From Planctomycetota bacterium (GTDB lineage Bacteria; Planctomycetota; UBA1135; GCA-002686595), in NCBI GenBank assembly GCA_020853575.1, contig JADYYP010000068.1, positions 1 to 64,000 on the forward strand: a stretch of 64,000 nucleotides of DNA, read 5' to 3'. The notes beneath the pieces were generated by a model, which saw nothing but the letters and a program-made list of their open reading frames with translations, did not search any database and was not told the DNA's origin. Positions 34,463 through 42,885 of this stretch are shown piece after piece. Within the stretch, counting starts at the first letter, position 1. Each line of letters starts with the position of its first letter. The translations under genes and the position numbers were made by a program.

Positions 34463-35759
34463 CCGGGCGGCGTTCTTCCGCGACATCGGCTACAAACCCC
34501 ACCCGGGCCAGCGAGCGGTCCACGCCTCGAAGAAGCGCTACCGAGTCGTCGCTTGCGGCTCGCGCTGGGGCAAGAGCGTGTGCGCCGCGATGGAGACGCT
34601 GGCCTCCGCGTTCGAGCCCCGCGAGTGCGCGATGATCTGGGTGGTCGCGCCGACGTACGACTTGGCGGACAGAATCTACCGTCAGATCGAGTTGAAGGTG
34701 CTCGAACGTCTGCCGCACCGCCTGATCGCCAAGAAGGAGGCCGAGCGTCGAATCCTGCTGCGCAACCTCGCCGGCGGTGTGTCAGAGATTCGCGCGAAGT
34801 CCGCTGACAATCCCGACAGCCTTCTGGGCGAGGGGCTCGACTTCTTGGTGGTCGACGAGGCCTCGCGTCTGCGGCCGCGAATCTGGAACAGCTTCTTGTC
34901 GCAGCGGCTCATGGACAAGCGCGGCTCGGCGCTGTTGATCAGCACTCCGCGCAGCAAGGGCTACTTCTACGACCTCTACCGGCGCGGCCAACCGCCCGAC
35001 CCCGACCCGGACTACGCGAGTTGGAACATGCCGAGCTGGAGCAACCCAATGCTCCCCATGGCCGACATCGAAGCCGAACGCAGACGACTGCCGGACGCCG
35101 CGTTTCGCCAAGAGCTCGGGGCGGAGTTCATCGAGGGCGCCGGCGCGGTCTTCCACGGCATTCGCGACATCGCGGTGGGTGAGTTTCAGGAGCCGGTCGC
35201 GGGCGAACGCTACGTCGCGGGCTTGGATCTCGCAAAGGTGCAGGACTACACCGTTCTGATCATCATCAACTCGCGGCGCGAGGTGGTGTTCTATGATCGG
35301 TTCCATCGGCTCGATTGGGGGCTGCAGACAGCGCGCATCGTTGGCGCCACCAGCCGCTACCAACGCGCGCAGATTCTGTGCGACGTGACCGGCGTCGGCG
35401 ATCCGATCTACGAAGAGCTCTGTCGAGCGGGCTGCCGCGTGACGCCGTACGCGTTCACCTCGCGATCGAAGTCGGCCCTGGTCGAGAACCTGGTCGTGAT
35501 GTGCGAGCAGCGCAGGCTCGTACTGCCGCGTGCCGAGCTTTGGCCCGAGGGCATCGAGGAACTTGAGGACTTCCAGTACAGCGTGACGGACGCGGGGACC
35601 GTGCGCAGCGGCGCACCCTCGGGTCAGCACGACGACATCGTGATGGCGTTGGGTTTGGCGGCGTGGCAGGTTCGCGCCGAGCGGCCGCAGTATCGAATCT
35701 CAACGGTCAGGCGGCGAGATCCTCACATAGAGGCGCTGCGGCAACGACTGTGGCGCTGA
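34425..35759 (+). CDS. terL: Phage terminase large subunit
   Basis: A 444-residue packaging motor. The ATPase domain carries Walker A CGSRWGKS (44-51) and Walker B LDFLVVDEAS (139-147), then a coupling-type STP at about 173. The nuclease domain has the acidic residues Asp268 (VAGLDLAKVQD), Asp320 (ILCDVTGVGD) and Asp402/403 (GQHDDIVMA), the RNase H-like set. Both domains are complete. GAGGAG lies five bases upstream of the ATG at 34425, and the gene overlaps the TerS-like gene by 38 bases. No portal, capsid or tail genes follow, so packaging would rely on capsids supplied by another phage. Confidence 0.93.
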   Translation: MIDANKDPIPRINRAAFFRDIGYKPHPGQRAVHASKKRYRVVACGSRWGKSVCAAMETLASAFEPRECAMIWVVAPTYDLADRIYRQIELKVLERLPHRLIAKKEAERRILLRNLAGGVSEIRAKSADNPDSLLGEGLDFLVVDEASRLRPRIWNSFLSQRLMDKRGSALLISTPRSKGYFYDLYRRGQPPDPDPDYASWNMPSWSNPMLPMADIEAERRRLPDAAFRQELGAEFIEGAGAVFHGIRDIAVGEFQEPVAGERYVAGLDLAKVQDYTVLIIINSRREVVFYDRFHRLDWGLQTARIVGATSRYQRAQILCDVTGVGDPIYEELCRAGCRVTPYAFTSRSKSALVENLVVMCEQRRLVLPRAELWPEGIEELEDFQYSVTDAGTVRSGAPSGQHDDIVMALGLAAWQVRAERPQYRISTVRRRDPHIEALRQRLWR

Positions 35760-35957
35760 GGCAGATTCGTGTGGATGCATTGTTGCTGACGAGGCGCGGG
35801 CGACACAGGTGAGGCGGACCTTGACGTGCGATTAGGGCACGTCCCGAGAGTTCGCCGGAAGGTCCAAAACGGCCTGGATGTGTTCGGCGAGTTGAGCCTC
35901 AGTGTGTCCGTCGCCGCGAAAGGCGCGGCGCGCAACAACCACAGAGGACCGAAGACC

Positions 35958-36554
35958 ATGGCACGAAAGAACTCGAAGGCCGCAACGCACACGATCGACC
36001 CGAACCTGACGCTCGCGGATCTGACCCGCCGCTACGCGGAGAAGATGGAGGCCGAGGGCAAGTCCGCGGGGACCTGCTTCTCGTACTTGATGGAGCTCAA
36101 GCTCGCGCAGAGCGAGTTGGGAGCGGAGACGCTCGTGAGCACGCTGACGCCGGAATCGATCGCGGCGTTCAACGCGTCGAAGCGCGTGGTCAAGTTGAAG
36201 AACGGGCGCGCGAAGTCGCAGCTCTCGGTCGACAAGACCCGCCGCGTGCTCCGGCTCGCGCTCACCTGGGCTCACCAGTCCGGACTCATCGCCGAGGCGA
36301 TCGTCGACCCCAAGCGCGACGCGATGCCGGGCGAGGGCGCGTCCGACGTCACCCTCGTGGTCGGGGACAAGATCGTCAACGACGCGGCGCCGGCGAAGAA
36401 GCGGCGCGGCCGCAAGCAGGCGGTCACGTTGGAGGTCTCGCAGGGCGAAGCCGAAGCGGCGGCAGACGAGGCGCAGGCCTCGATCGAGACCGAGGCGAGC
36501 GCGATCTCGAACGCGACGTCGGACGCGATCCCGGAGCCCACGACCGCGGCGTGA
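35958..36554 (+). CDS. Recombinase helper protein with SAM-like core-binding domain (copy 2)
   Basis: A 198-residue paralogue of the protein at 2626-3183, starting MARKNSKAATHTIDP with AGAGGA upstream. Shared segments include LTLADLTRRYAEKMEAEGKS-like, FSYLMELKLAQSELGA and SQLSVDKTRRVLRLALTWAH. It again has only a core-binding-like domain and no catalytic part; the C-terminus differs and includes KKRRGRKQAVTLEV. It precedes a short tyrosine recombinase by 69 bases. The repeated pairing with different recombinases suggests an accessory factor carried with such elements. Confidence 0.7.
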   Translation: MARKNSKAATHTIDPNLTLADLTRRYAEKMEAEGKSAGTCFSYLMELKLAQSELGAETLVSTLTPESIAAFNASKRVVKLKNGRAKSQLSVDKTRRVLRLALTWAHQSGLIAEAIVDPKRDAMPGEGASDVTLVVGDKIVNDAAPAKKRRGRKQAVTLEVSQGEAEAAADEAQASIETEASAISNATSDAIPEPTTAA

Positions 36555-36623
36555 TGCTTGAGACCGGACGGGCGCGCTCGATGGGCCGGGCGCGTCCGTC
36601 TGCCTTTCGTTCCGGAGGCGACG

Positions 36624-37523
36624 ATGAAGCTGCAAGTGGCGCTGGAGCGGTTCGTCGCGCAGATGCGCGCGGACGGGCGGAGTGAACACACCCTCGGGCA
36701 GTACCGGCGGGCGATCGGATTGCTGGCCCGCTGGCTTGAGCGCGAGAAGCGCCCCTGCGAGGTCGGATCGATCACGCACGAGACAATCGCGGCGTTCCTG
36801 AACTCGCCAGACGTGCGCACGTGCGCGAGCGGGGCGCTCAAGGCGACGGTCACGGTCAACGCGACGCGGACGAGCATGCGCGTCTTCTTCGCCTACCTCC
36901 ACGACGCGGGCTACGCGCCCACGAACGCCGCCAGGTTGGTGAGGCGCGCGATCTGCTCGCCACCGGCGCCGAAGGCCTTGGGCGACGCCGAGGTCGAGCG
37001 GCTGCTTCAGGTTGTCGATGCGGCGACCGGGCCGACGGCGCTACGCGACCGGGCGCTCATCCGGCTCCTGCTCGGGTCCGGCATCCGCATCGGCTCGGCG
37101 CTCGCGCTCGACGTTGATGACGTGGATCTCGAACGCGGCGAGCTCCGGCTTCTGCAGGTCAAAGGCGACCGGGTCGAGCGCGTCTTCCTGTCGGACAACG
37201 CCGCCACGGCGCTCGGGCGGTTGCTCGCGACGCTGCCGGCGAACGGTCCGGTGTTTCGAGGCCCGCGCGGCGAGCGGCTGCTCAAGCGCTGTGCGCAGCG
37301 GCGCATCACCCAACGGCTCGACGCCGCCGGGGTTCGCGACGCCAGCCCGCACAGCTTGAGGCACACGTTCGCGACCCGGCTCCTGCGCAGGACAGGGGAT
37401 CTGTTCCTGGTCAAGACCGCGATGCTCCACCGCTCGATCGCATCGACTGCGGTCTACCTCACCGTGGATGACCGGCGGTGGCGTGAAGCGGTCGCGTCCA
37501 TCGAACCGCGGCCGCGGAGCTGA
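36624..37523 (+). CDS. XerC/D-like tyrosine recombinase
   Basis: A 299-residue recombinase. The core-binding domain spans about 1-95 (FVAQMRADGRSEHTLGQYRR). The catalytic domain has Arg155 (GSGIRIGSALAL), Lys180 (VKGDR), His243/Arg246 (HSLRHTFATRL), His269 (MLHRS) and Tyr278 (TAVYLTV), a full set. GGAGG lies six bases before the ATG at 36624. Its size and motifs fit XerC/D-type enzymes rather than phage integrases with arm-binding domains. It lies in the middle of the satellite-like module and could resolve multimers or move a sub-element that includes the terminase genes. Confidence 0.92.
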   Translation: MKLQVALERFVAQMRADGRSEHTLGQYRRAIGLLARWLEREKRPCEVGSITHETIAAFLNSPDVRTCASGALKATVTVNATRTSMRVFFAYLHDAGYAPTNAARLVRRAICSPPAPKALGDAEVERLLQVVDAATGPTALRDRALIRLLLGSGIRIGSALALDVDDVDLERGELRLLQVKGDRVERVFLSDNAATALGRLLATLPANGPVFRGPRGERLLKRCAQRRITQRLDAAGVRDASPHSLRHTFATRLLRRTGDLFLVKTAMLHRSIASTAVYLTVDDRRWREAVASIEPRPRS

Positions 37524-37737
37524 CCGGGGAGCGCCCATTCCAAGTTGCCTCCATCGACCGTGGTCGATCCATGTTCAGGGTGAACCGCGCTGCATCGCCC
37601 ACCTTCAGCAAGGCTCGGTCGTTTGAGGAAGAACTCGATGTTCCTGCGTGCATTCCGTCGGCGGACGGGATAGCGCGGAGAACCTGCCGGACCTCAAGTT
37701 GGCTGGCAGGCGATCCGGTTCACGATGGAGGCATGCG

Positions 37738-38547
37738 ATGGTTCAGGCTGACAGCTTGCTGGCAGATGTTCACCGAGTAGTCGATCAGGTGGTTGCAGCG
37801 CGAGCGAGTGCCTTTCGCGAACAGCGCGGAGCGACCTCGAAGATGAAGGCCCACAGGGACGCCCTCGCGTCGCTCCATCGGCTCGAAAGTGCCGAACTGC
37901 CGGGCGGTGCCGCTGCGGCCGCACGCCATTGGACCTCGGACTGGTTCAAGGCCATGCGCTCGTGGTCGGCGTTCTTCAAGGCGTGCGGGTCCGCGATGCC
38001 AACCATCTTGCCTGACGATGGATTCGCGTTTGCGCTCTGGGCCGCGATCACCAAAGGCGCGAAGCGCAGGGACGTCGAGCGGGCGCTCTCGGATGCGTTG
38101 CTGCGTCTCGGCAGGCAGGCACGACTGTCCACGAACCGCCTGGTCGAGACGTTGACTGGTCGCTTGGCCGAGGCTCTGCGCGCGACGCTTCGGGCTGAGC
38201 ATGACGGCAAGACGACAGGCGAGTGCCCGAGGACGGAGTCGGTTCGAGCGGAGGCGCCGGCAGTCGTTCAGTCGCCCGATCCGAACGTGTCGGTGATCGC
38301 GAACCGGTTCCCCGACCCAGTTCAGCAGCGCGTCGTGCTCGACGCGTACCTCCTACTGACCGGCTCGATCTCAGCGTGGGTCACGCCGCGCGACTTGAAG
38401 CGCGCCGGGATTCCCCGTCGGACGATAGCTGAGGCGGCGCTGGCGTGGGGAGACCACGCCATTCACGACTCGCGTGGATGGAGCAGCTTTCGCCGCACGA
38501 GGGTTGTCGAGTGGGTAGCCCAGCAGTGGCGTCCGCGTTCGCCCTGA
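37738..38547 (+). CDS. Hypothetical protein of the satellite-like module
   Basis: A 269-residue protein; the ATG at 37738 follows GGAG by seven bases. The N-terminal half is helical (ARASAFREQRGATSKMKAHR, HWTSDWFKAMRSWSAFFKAC) and the C-terminal 75 residues (TPRDLKRAGIPRRTIAEAAL, SFRRTRVVEWVAQQW) look like a DNA-binding winged helix. No database family is recognised by eye. It is the first gene of the run leading to the excisionase-like and primase genes, so a role in replication control is plausible. Confidence 0.6.
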   Translation: MVQADSLLADVHRVVDQVVAARASAFREQRGATSKMKAHRDALASLHRLESAELPGGAAAAARHWTSDWFKAMRSWSAFFKACGSAMPTILPDDGFAFALWAAITKGAKRRDVERALSDALLRLGRQARLSTNRLVETLTGRLAEALRATLRAEHDGKTTGECPRTESVRAEAPAVVQSPDPNVSVIANRFPDPVQQRVVLDAYLLLTGSISAWVTPRDLKRAGIPRRTIAEAALAWGDHAIHDSRGWSSFRRTRVVEWVAQQWRPRSP

Positions 38548-38629
38548 CGAACGTGGCGGTCAACCGCCAGCCTGGCGGTGCTCCGCCGGTACCGCCACGT
38601 CCGATGATAAGGCCCTCGTGTAACTGACG

Positions 38630-38857
38630 ATGGTCATCGAGCACGTCGCTGCTCGATCGACCATGCAGAACGAACAACACGAACTGTTGCCGCTGAGCGA
38701 GGCATCCCGGCGGCTTGGCGTCTGCCTCACGACACTGCGCACGTGGGTGCGTGAGGGTCGGGTTCCGTCCTACCGAGTAGGGAAGCGGTTCATCCGCATC
38801 AATTGGCACGAGCTACTCGCCGCGATCGCGGGCAAGAACGCGGAGCGAGGCGAGTAA
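38630..38857 (+). CDS. Excisionase-type helix-turn-helix protein
   Basis: A 75-residue protein of the MerR/excisionase (HTH_17) type: LPLSEASRRLGVCLTTLRTWVREGRVPSYRVGKRFIRI. Such proteins act as recombination directionality factors or as small regulators in mobile elements. The ATG at 38663 (MQNEQHE) is an alternative start that leaves the domain whole. It is five bases upstream of the primase gene and probably in its operon. Confidence 0.85.
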   Translation: MVIEHVAARSTMQNEQHELLPLSEASRRLGVCLTTLRTWVREGRVPSYRVGKRFIRINWHELLAAIAGKNAERGE

Positions 38858-38862
38858 CCACC

Positions 38863-41739
38863 ATGGGCGCCAAGCTCCACTGCCCGGATCTCGATCAAAT
38901 TCTCGAACGACTCGACGCGGTGCGTCCGACGCCGGGAGGGTACTCCGCTCGCTGTCCCGCCCACGACGACAAGAACCCCAGCCTGAGTGTCTGGCTCGAC
39001 AGCAGCGGCCGCGTATGCCTGAAATGCCACGCGGGCTGCAGCACCGATGTGGTCTGGGCGCAGATCGGGCTGGACCCGAGCGACAAACCTCTAGGCAAGC
39101 GCGCTGGCACTGCGCAGGGAAACGTAAGCAAACCGCCGCGCACGTTCGGTACCCCGAGCGACGCGGAGACGGCGATCCTCACGTCGGTCCGCAGGACTCT
39201 GGGCGACGAGGCCCGGATCTCCGGTCGTTGGCCCTACACCAACCTCGCCGGCGAAGAGGTGTTCCGCGTGGTGAGGATCGACAGCGCCGACGGCAGAAAG
39301 ACCTACCGACCGCTGCATCCAACCTCGGGTGGCTGGGTCATCGGCGATCCCAAGCAACAGCTCCCGCTCTACCGGCTGGCCGAGCTCGACGCGGCGGACT
39401 TGGTCATCGTCGTCGAGGGCGAGAAGTGCGTCGAGGCTCTTCGAAGCGTCGGCTTCGCTGCGACGACCTCTGCACATGGCGCTGGCTCGGCTCACAAGAC
39501 CGACTGGTCACCGCTGGCCGGACGCCCCGTCGTGATCTTGCCCGACCACGACGCAGCCGGCGAGAAGTACGGGGACGAGGTCTCGCGGATCTTGCGGGGC
39601 GCCTCCAGATCGAACGACGTCCTGATCGTTCGCCTTCCGGACCTCCCGGATGGCGGGGACATCGTCGACTTCATCGCGGCACGAGGAAGTGCGGGGCTGA
39701 GCAACACTCTGGTCCACGCGGAGATCGAGACGCTCATCGTGAACGCCCGTCGTGAACGCGAGGCCGTTCCCGAGAGCGACGAGAAGGCGGAGCCGCCGGT
39801 CAGCGGACTGAAGTTCGTTCCGTTCCCGCTCGCCGCGCTTCCCAAGCGGGCGCGCAGGATCATCCAGGTCGCGGCGCAGTCAATCGGCTGCGACCCGTCG
39901 TTCCTCGCCATGTCGCTTCTCACGGTGGCCGCCAGCGCGATCGGGAACTCAACCCGCATCCTGCTGAAAGAAGGCTGGAGCGAGCCGGCGCTGATCTGGA
40001 CTGCGATCGTCGCGATGAGCGGCCAACAGAAATCACCCGCGATGGATGTCACCGTCGCGCCGTTGTCCAAGTTCCAGGCCCGAGCATTTCGGGAATACCA
40101 GGACGAGTTCCGGGAGTTCGAACGCGCCCAGAAGCAGCACGAGCGCGAGCTCGCGATGTGGACGAAGAAGAACTCCTCCGGAGATCCTCCAACGCCGCCC
40201 GAGGAACCCGTTCGACGTCGCTACACGTGCGACGACGTGACGATCGAAGGCCTGCTCCCGGTGTTGCAGGCTCAACCGCGCGGGTTGCTGATGCACGCCG
40301 ACGAGCTGGCGTCGTGGTTGCGGAGCTTCGACAGGTACCGAAAGGGTCCGGGCTCGGATGTCCCGCGCTGGCTGTCGATCCACGGATGTCGCGAGGTCAC
40401 GATCGACCGAAAGACGGGTGACCGGTTCATCTACGTTCCCCGGCCCGCGGTGTGCGTACTCGGGGGCGTGCAGCCGGGCACGCTCCGGCGATTGTTGACG
40501 CCCGACTACTTCGAGAACGGGCTCGCCGCGAGGCTCTTGGTGACGATGCCGCCGCTGCGGAAGCGCACCTGGTCCGACCAGGGCTTTCCCGACGCCGTGC
40601 GCGACGACCTTCAAGGGATTGTCGAACGCCTTCTGAAACTGGAGCTGTCGATCGACGACGACGGTCTGCCGGTACCGAAAATGCTCGGCCTAGCGCCGGA
40701 CGCGAAAGAGCTCTGGATCGCGTTCTACAACCAGCACGCCGAGGAGCAGATTCAACTCGACGACAGCCTCGCGGCGGCATGGTCGAAGCTAGAGGCGTAC
40801 GCAGCTCGTATCGCGCTCGTGCTGCACTGCCTCCGAGATGCTTGTGGCGAGCGAGTCGAGTCCGCCGTCGTCGACACGGAGACGATGGATGCCGCGATCT
40901 CGATCACCCGCTGGTGCGCGAACGAGGCGCGCCGGGTGTACGCGGCGCTGAAGGAGTCCGATGAAGAAGGGGCGACGCGCAGCACGCTGGAGCGCATTCG
41001 AGCATGCGGAGGGTCGACCACCGTTCGCGACTGGCAGCGGGCACGGTCGATCAAGACGGCGGCCGAAACTCGCAAGCAACTCAACCAGCTCGTGCTGTCC
41101 GGCGACGCGCGGTGGGTGCGCGAGCCGGTAGGTTCCGATGGCGGACACCAATCGGAGATATGCCAGCTCATCGACAAGACCTCGTCTGACACTTGCCCCC
41201 CTGGCGGGGTCCAGCAGGGCCAAGTGTCAGTGTCAGAGGTGTCAGAGGGTTCTTTCTCGCTTACCGCTGCGGATGGGCGCGCGCGAACGAGCGAGGATGA
41301 TGACATCCATCGTGACGCCACTGACGACCTAGGAACCGTGTCGGATCGAGAAGCGGCTGAGGTAACCCTCGACACCAAGGAGGCTGCCCCCACTCTCGCC
41401 CCAGCTTCCCCGGAATCGAAATCGCTGCGAGAACGCTCTGACAGCACTGACACTGACACTTGCCCAACGGGCGCGCCTGCGGCGGGGCAAGTGTCAGACG
41501 CGAATGTGCCGAATCGCGCTAGTGCGCGGCCGAACGCGGAACTGCCGCGCTCCCCACAACCAAAGCAGAAAGCGGGGACCGGCTCCAAGAGGAAGCCCTG
41601 CCCGACGTGCGGCACCGCGTCCTTCGTCTGGCTGGAGGCGAAGCGGCAGTGGGTCTGCGTGAAGTGCGTGGTCGCGTCGGTGGCCGAGAGCGCCGACCCG
41701 GAGGGTTCCACCGAAACCGGGGAGTGGGTGGACGCATGA
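38863..41739 (+). CDS. Primase-helicase of a mobile element (CHC2-like zinc finger, TOPRIM, DUF3987-type ATPase)
   Basis: A 958-residue replication protein. A CHC2-like zinc finger is at 31-59 (CPAHDDKNPS, CLKCHAGC), a TOPRIM domain at about 178-275 (VVEGEKCVEAL, VILPDHDAAGEKY), and a helicase-like ATPase from about 320 to 690, whose P-loop SGQQKSP (386-392) is altered from GxGKS. Residues after about 780 are low in complexity and encoded partly by palindromic repeats (41186-41497), followed by a Cys pair at the end (CPTCGTASFVW...WVCVKC). This layout is that of phage and satellite primases. The next gene overlaps the stop. It probably replicates the element. Confidence 0.9.
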   Translation: MGAKLHCPDLDQILERLDAVRPTPGGYSARCPAHDDKNPSLSVWLDSSGRVCLKCHAGCSTDVVWAQIGLDPSDKPLGKRAGTAQGNVSKPPRTFGTPSDAETAILTSVRRTLGDEARISGRWPYTNLAGEEVFRVVRIDSADGRKTYRPLHPTSGGWVIGDPKQQLPLYRLAELDAADLVIVVEGEKCVEALRSVGFAATTSAHGAGSAHKTDWSPLAGRPVVILPDHDAAGEKYGDEVSRILRGASRSNDVLIVRLPDLPDGGDIVDFIAARGSAGLSNTLVHAEIETLIVNARREREAVPESDEKAEPPVSGLKFVPFPLAALPKRARRIIQVAAQSIGCDPSFLAMSLLTVAASAIGNSTRILLKEGWSEPALIWTAIVAMSGQQKSPAMDVTVAPLSKFQARAFREYQDEFREFERAQKQHERELAMWTKKNSSGDPPTPPEEPVRRRYTCDDVTIEGLLPVLQAQPRGLLMHADELASWLRSFDRYRKGPGSDVPRWLSIHGCREVTIDRKTGDRFIYVPRPAVCVLGGVQPGTLRRLLTPDYFENGLAARLLVTMPPLRKRTWSDQGFPDAVRDDLQGIVERLLKLELSIDDDGLPVPKMLGLAPDAKELWIAFYNQHAEEQIQLDDSLAAAWSKLEAYAARIALVLHCLRDACGERVESAVVDTETMDAAISITRWCANEARRVYAALKESDEEGATRSTLERIRACGGSTTVRDWQRARSIKTAAETRKQLNQLVLSGDARWVREPVGSDGGHQSEICQLIDKTSSDTCPPGGVQQGQVSVSEVSEGSFSLTAADGRARTSEDDDIHRDATDDLGTVSDREAAEVTLDTKEAAPTLAPASPESKSLRERSDSTDTDTCPTGAPAAGQVSDANVPNRASARPNAELPRSPQPKQKAGTGSKRKPCPTCGTASFVWLEAKRQWVCVKCVVASVAESADPEGSTETGEWVDA
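41186..41230. repeat. Palindromic element 1 inside the primase gene
   Basis: CTGACACTTG at 41186-41195 and CAAGTGTCAG at 41221-41230 form a perfect 10-bp stem around a GC-rich loop. It encodes DTCPPGG...GQVS. The right arm continues as a tandem of TGTCAG hexamers to 41247. Confidence 0.8.
41221..41462. repeat. 27-bp inverted repeat linking the two palindromes
   Basis: Bases 41221-41247 and 41436-41462 are inverted copies, identical at 24 of 27 positions, built from TGTCAG units. Each copy is joined to the outer arm of its own hairpin, so the region 41186-41497 can fold in two alternative ways. Confidence 0.75.
41453..41497. repeat. Palindromic element 2 inside the primase gene
   Basis: CTGACACTTGCCC at 41453-41465 and its inverse at 41485-41497 form a 13-bp stem. 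It encodes DTCPTGA...GQVS, the same peptide pattern as element 1. Confidence 0.8.
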
Positions 41740-42230
41740 AAGCTGAGGCAGCCACCACCCTCCTCCTTGAGCTGCGGGCACGGGGAGCTCGTGTTCGCCT
41801 TGCGAGCGGGCGACTCCGGATCACGCCCCCGTCGGCGCTCACGCCTGAGTTGCAGTCGCGCATCGCGTCCTTGAGGTTCGAGCTCATGACCGCGATCCAG
41901 GACCCCGTCGCGCTCGCGGGCGAAGCGGATCTTGGCGACCTGGCGAGCGCGAGCGATGCCAGTACGACGAAGTGCTGCGCGTGCGGCGGGACGAGCTTCT
42001 GGACGTTGCTCCACCTGAGCAATTGGGTCTGTGCCGGGTGCCATGCGCCGGACTTCTCGCTCGACGAGATCCGTTGGCTGCACGTGTCGGCGCGGCCAGA
42101 TGGCCCGACCTTCGGAACGCGTTCCATCGGATGCGATGACTGCCGGGGATCCGGATTCAAATGGATCGTCGGCAGGAAATGGACCGTCTGCGGGCGCTGC
42201 AACGACGGCCTCGGAGGAGGTGCCGCGTGA
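41736..42230 (+). CDS. TubC-docking-like protein with zinc ribbons
   Basis: A 164-residue protein overlapping the primase stop by four bases. Residues 1-50 (LLLELRARGARVRLASGRLRI) resemble the TubC N-terminal docking-like domain that is common in phage proteins. Two Cys-pair zinc ribbons follow: CCACGG...CAGC at about 78-100 and CDDCRGSG...CGRC at about 133-157. No enzymatic motif is visible. A protein-protein or DNA-binding partner of the primase is likely. Confidence 0.65.
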   Translation: MKAEAATTLLLELRARGARVRLASGRLRITPPSALTPELQSRIASLRFELMTAIQDPVALAGEADLGDLASASDASTTKCCACGGTSFWTLLHLSNWVCAGCHAPDFSLDEIRWLHVSARPDGPTFGTRSIGCDDCRGSGFKWIVGRKWTVCGRCNDGLGGGAA

Positions 42231-42523
42231 GTCCCAGCGCCAAGCTCTCCGTCTCGCGCGTGCAGTTCCGCGAAGCGCCCATCCTCGACCAACATGCCGG
42301 CCTTCTCGGCTGGGTCTCGATCGAGCTCAACGGCGCGCTGGTGATCGCAGACGTCCAAGTCCGCCGCACGCGCGAGGGGCGCGAGTACCTCGCGTTCCCG
42401 AGCCGCATCGACGGCCGAGGCGAGCGTCGCAGCGTCGTGCGGCCGCTGACCGACGAAGCCCGTGTCGAGATCGAGCGCCAAGTCGTCGCCGAGTTGCGCA
42501 AGCAGGGGAGGCTCGCGTCGTGA
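42227..42523 (+). CDS. SpoVG-domain-like protein
   Basis: A 98-residue protein with a GTG start at 42227 overlapping the previous stop; GGAGGAGG lies upstream. The central segment GWVSIELNGALVIADVQVRR and YLAFPSR match the SpoVG/STN fold pattern (short strands, then a helix), and the end REARVEIERQVV-like region completes it. SpoVG proteins bind nucleic acid as site-specific regulators. In a mobile element it could regulate the operon. Identification is by pattern only. Confidence 0.6.
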   Translation: MSPSAKLSVSRVQFREAPILDQHAGLLGWVSIELNGALVIADVQVRRTREGREYLAFPSRIDGRGERRSVVRPLTDEARVEIERQVVAELRKQGRLAS

Positions 42524-42885
42524 AGCCGACTAACCTGCAGAACGCGGCCGATCCGCGCGTGATCGCGCTGCTCGAACGCATCGTCGCCGGCATCGACGGC
42601 CTGCGCGAAGATCTCCGTCAAGACCTCGGATCAGGGGTTGAGGTCGTGCGCGAGTCGAGCAACGGTCACGCGGCCGTGAACCAGACCGCAGCCGCGACCG
42701 CCGATCGAGATCCGCTTCGCCTTCTCAGCCAGGCGGAGGTCGCAACGTTGCTCTTGATCGACGAAAGGACGCTTCGCGAGGCCCGTCATCTGGGCGACGC
42801 GCCGCCGTCGATCATGGTCGGCCGACGGCTGCGTTGGCGTCGGTGCGATATCGAGAAATGGCTGATGACCAGGAGGACGTCGTGA
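42520..42885 (+). CDS. Helix-turn-helix (excisionase-like) protein
   Basis: A 121-residue protein with a GTG start at 42520, overlapping the gene before it. The N-terminal half is a helical linker; residues 65-115 hold a MerR/excisionase-type domain (LLSQAEVATLLLIDERTLRE, IMVGRRLRWRRCDIEKWL). It ends inside the start of the integrase gene, the usual place for an excisionase. Together with the 75-residue protein at 38630 this module has two such small DNA-binding proteins. Confidence 0.75.
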   Translation: MKPTNLQNAADPRVIALLERIVAGIDGLREDLRQDLGSGVEVVRESSNGHAAVNQTAAATADRDPLRLLSQAEVATLLLIDERTLREARHLGDAPPSIMVGRRLRWRRCDIEKWLMTRRTS

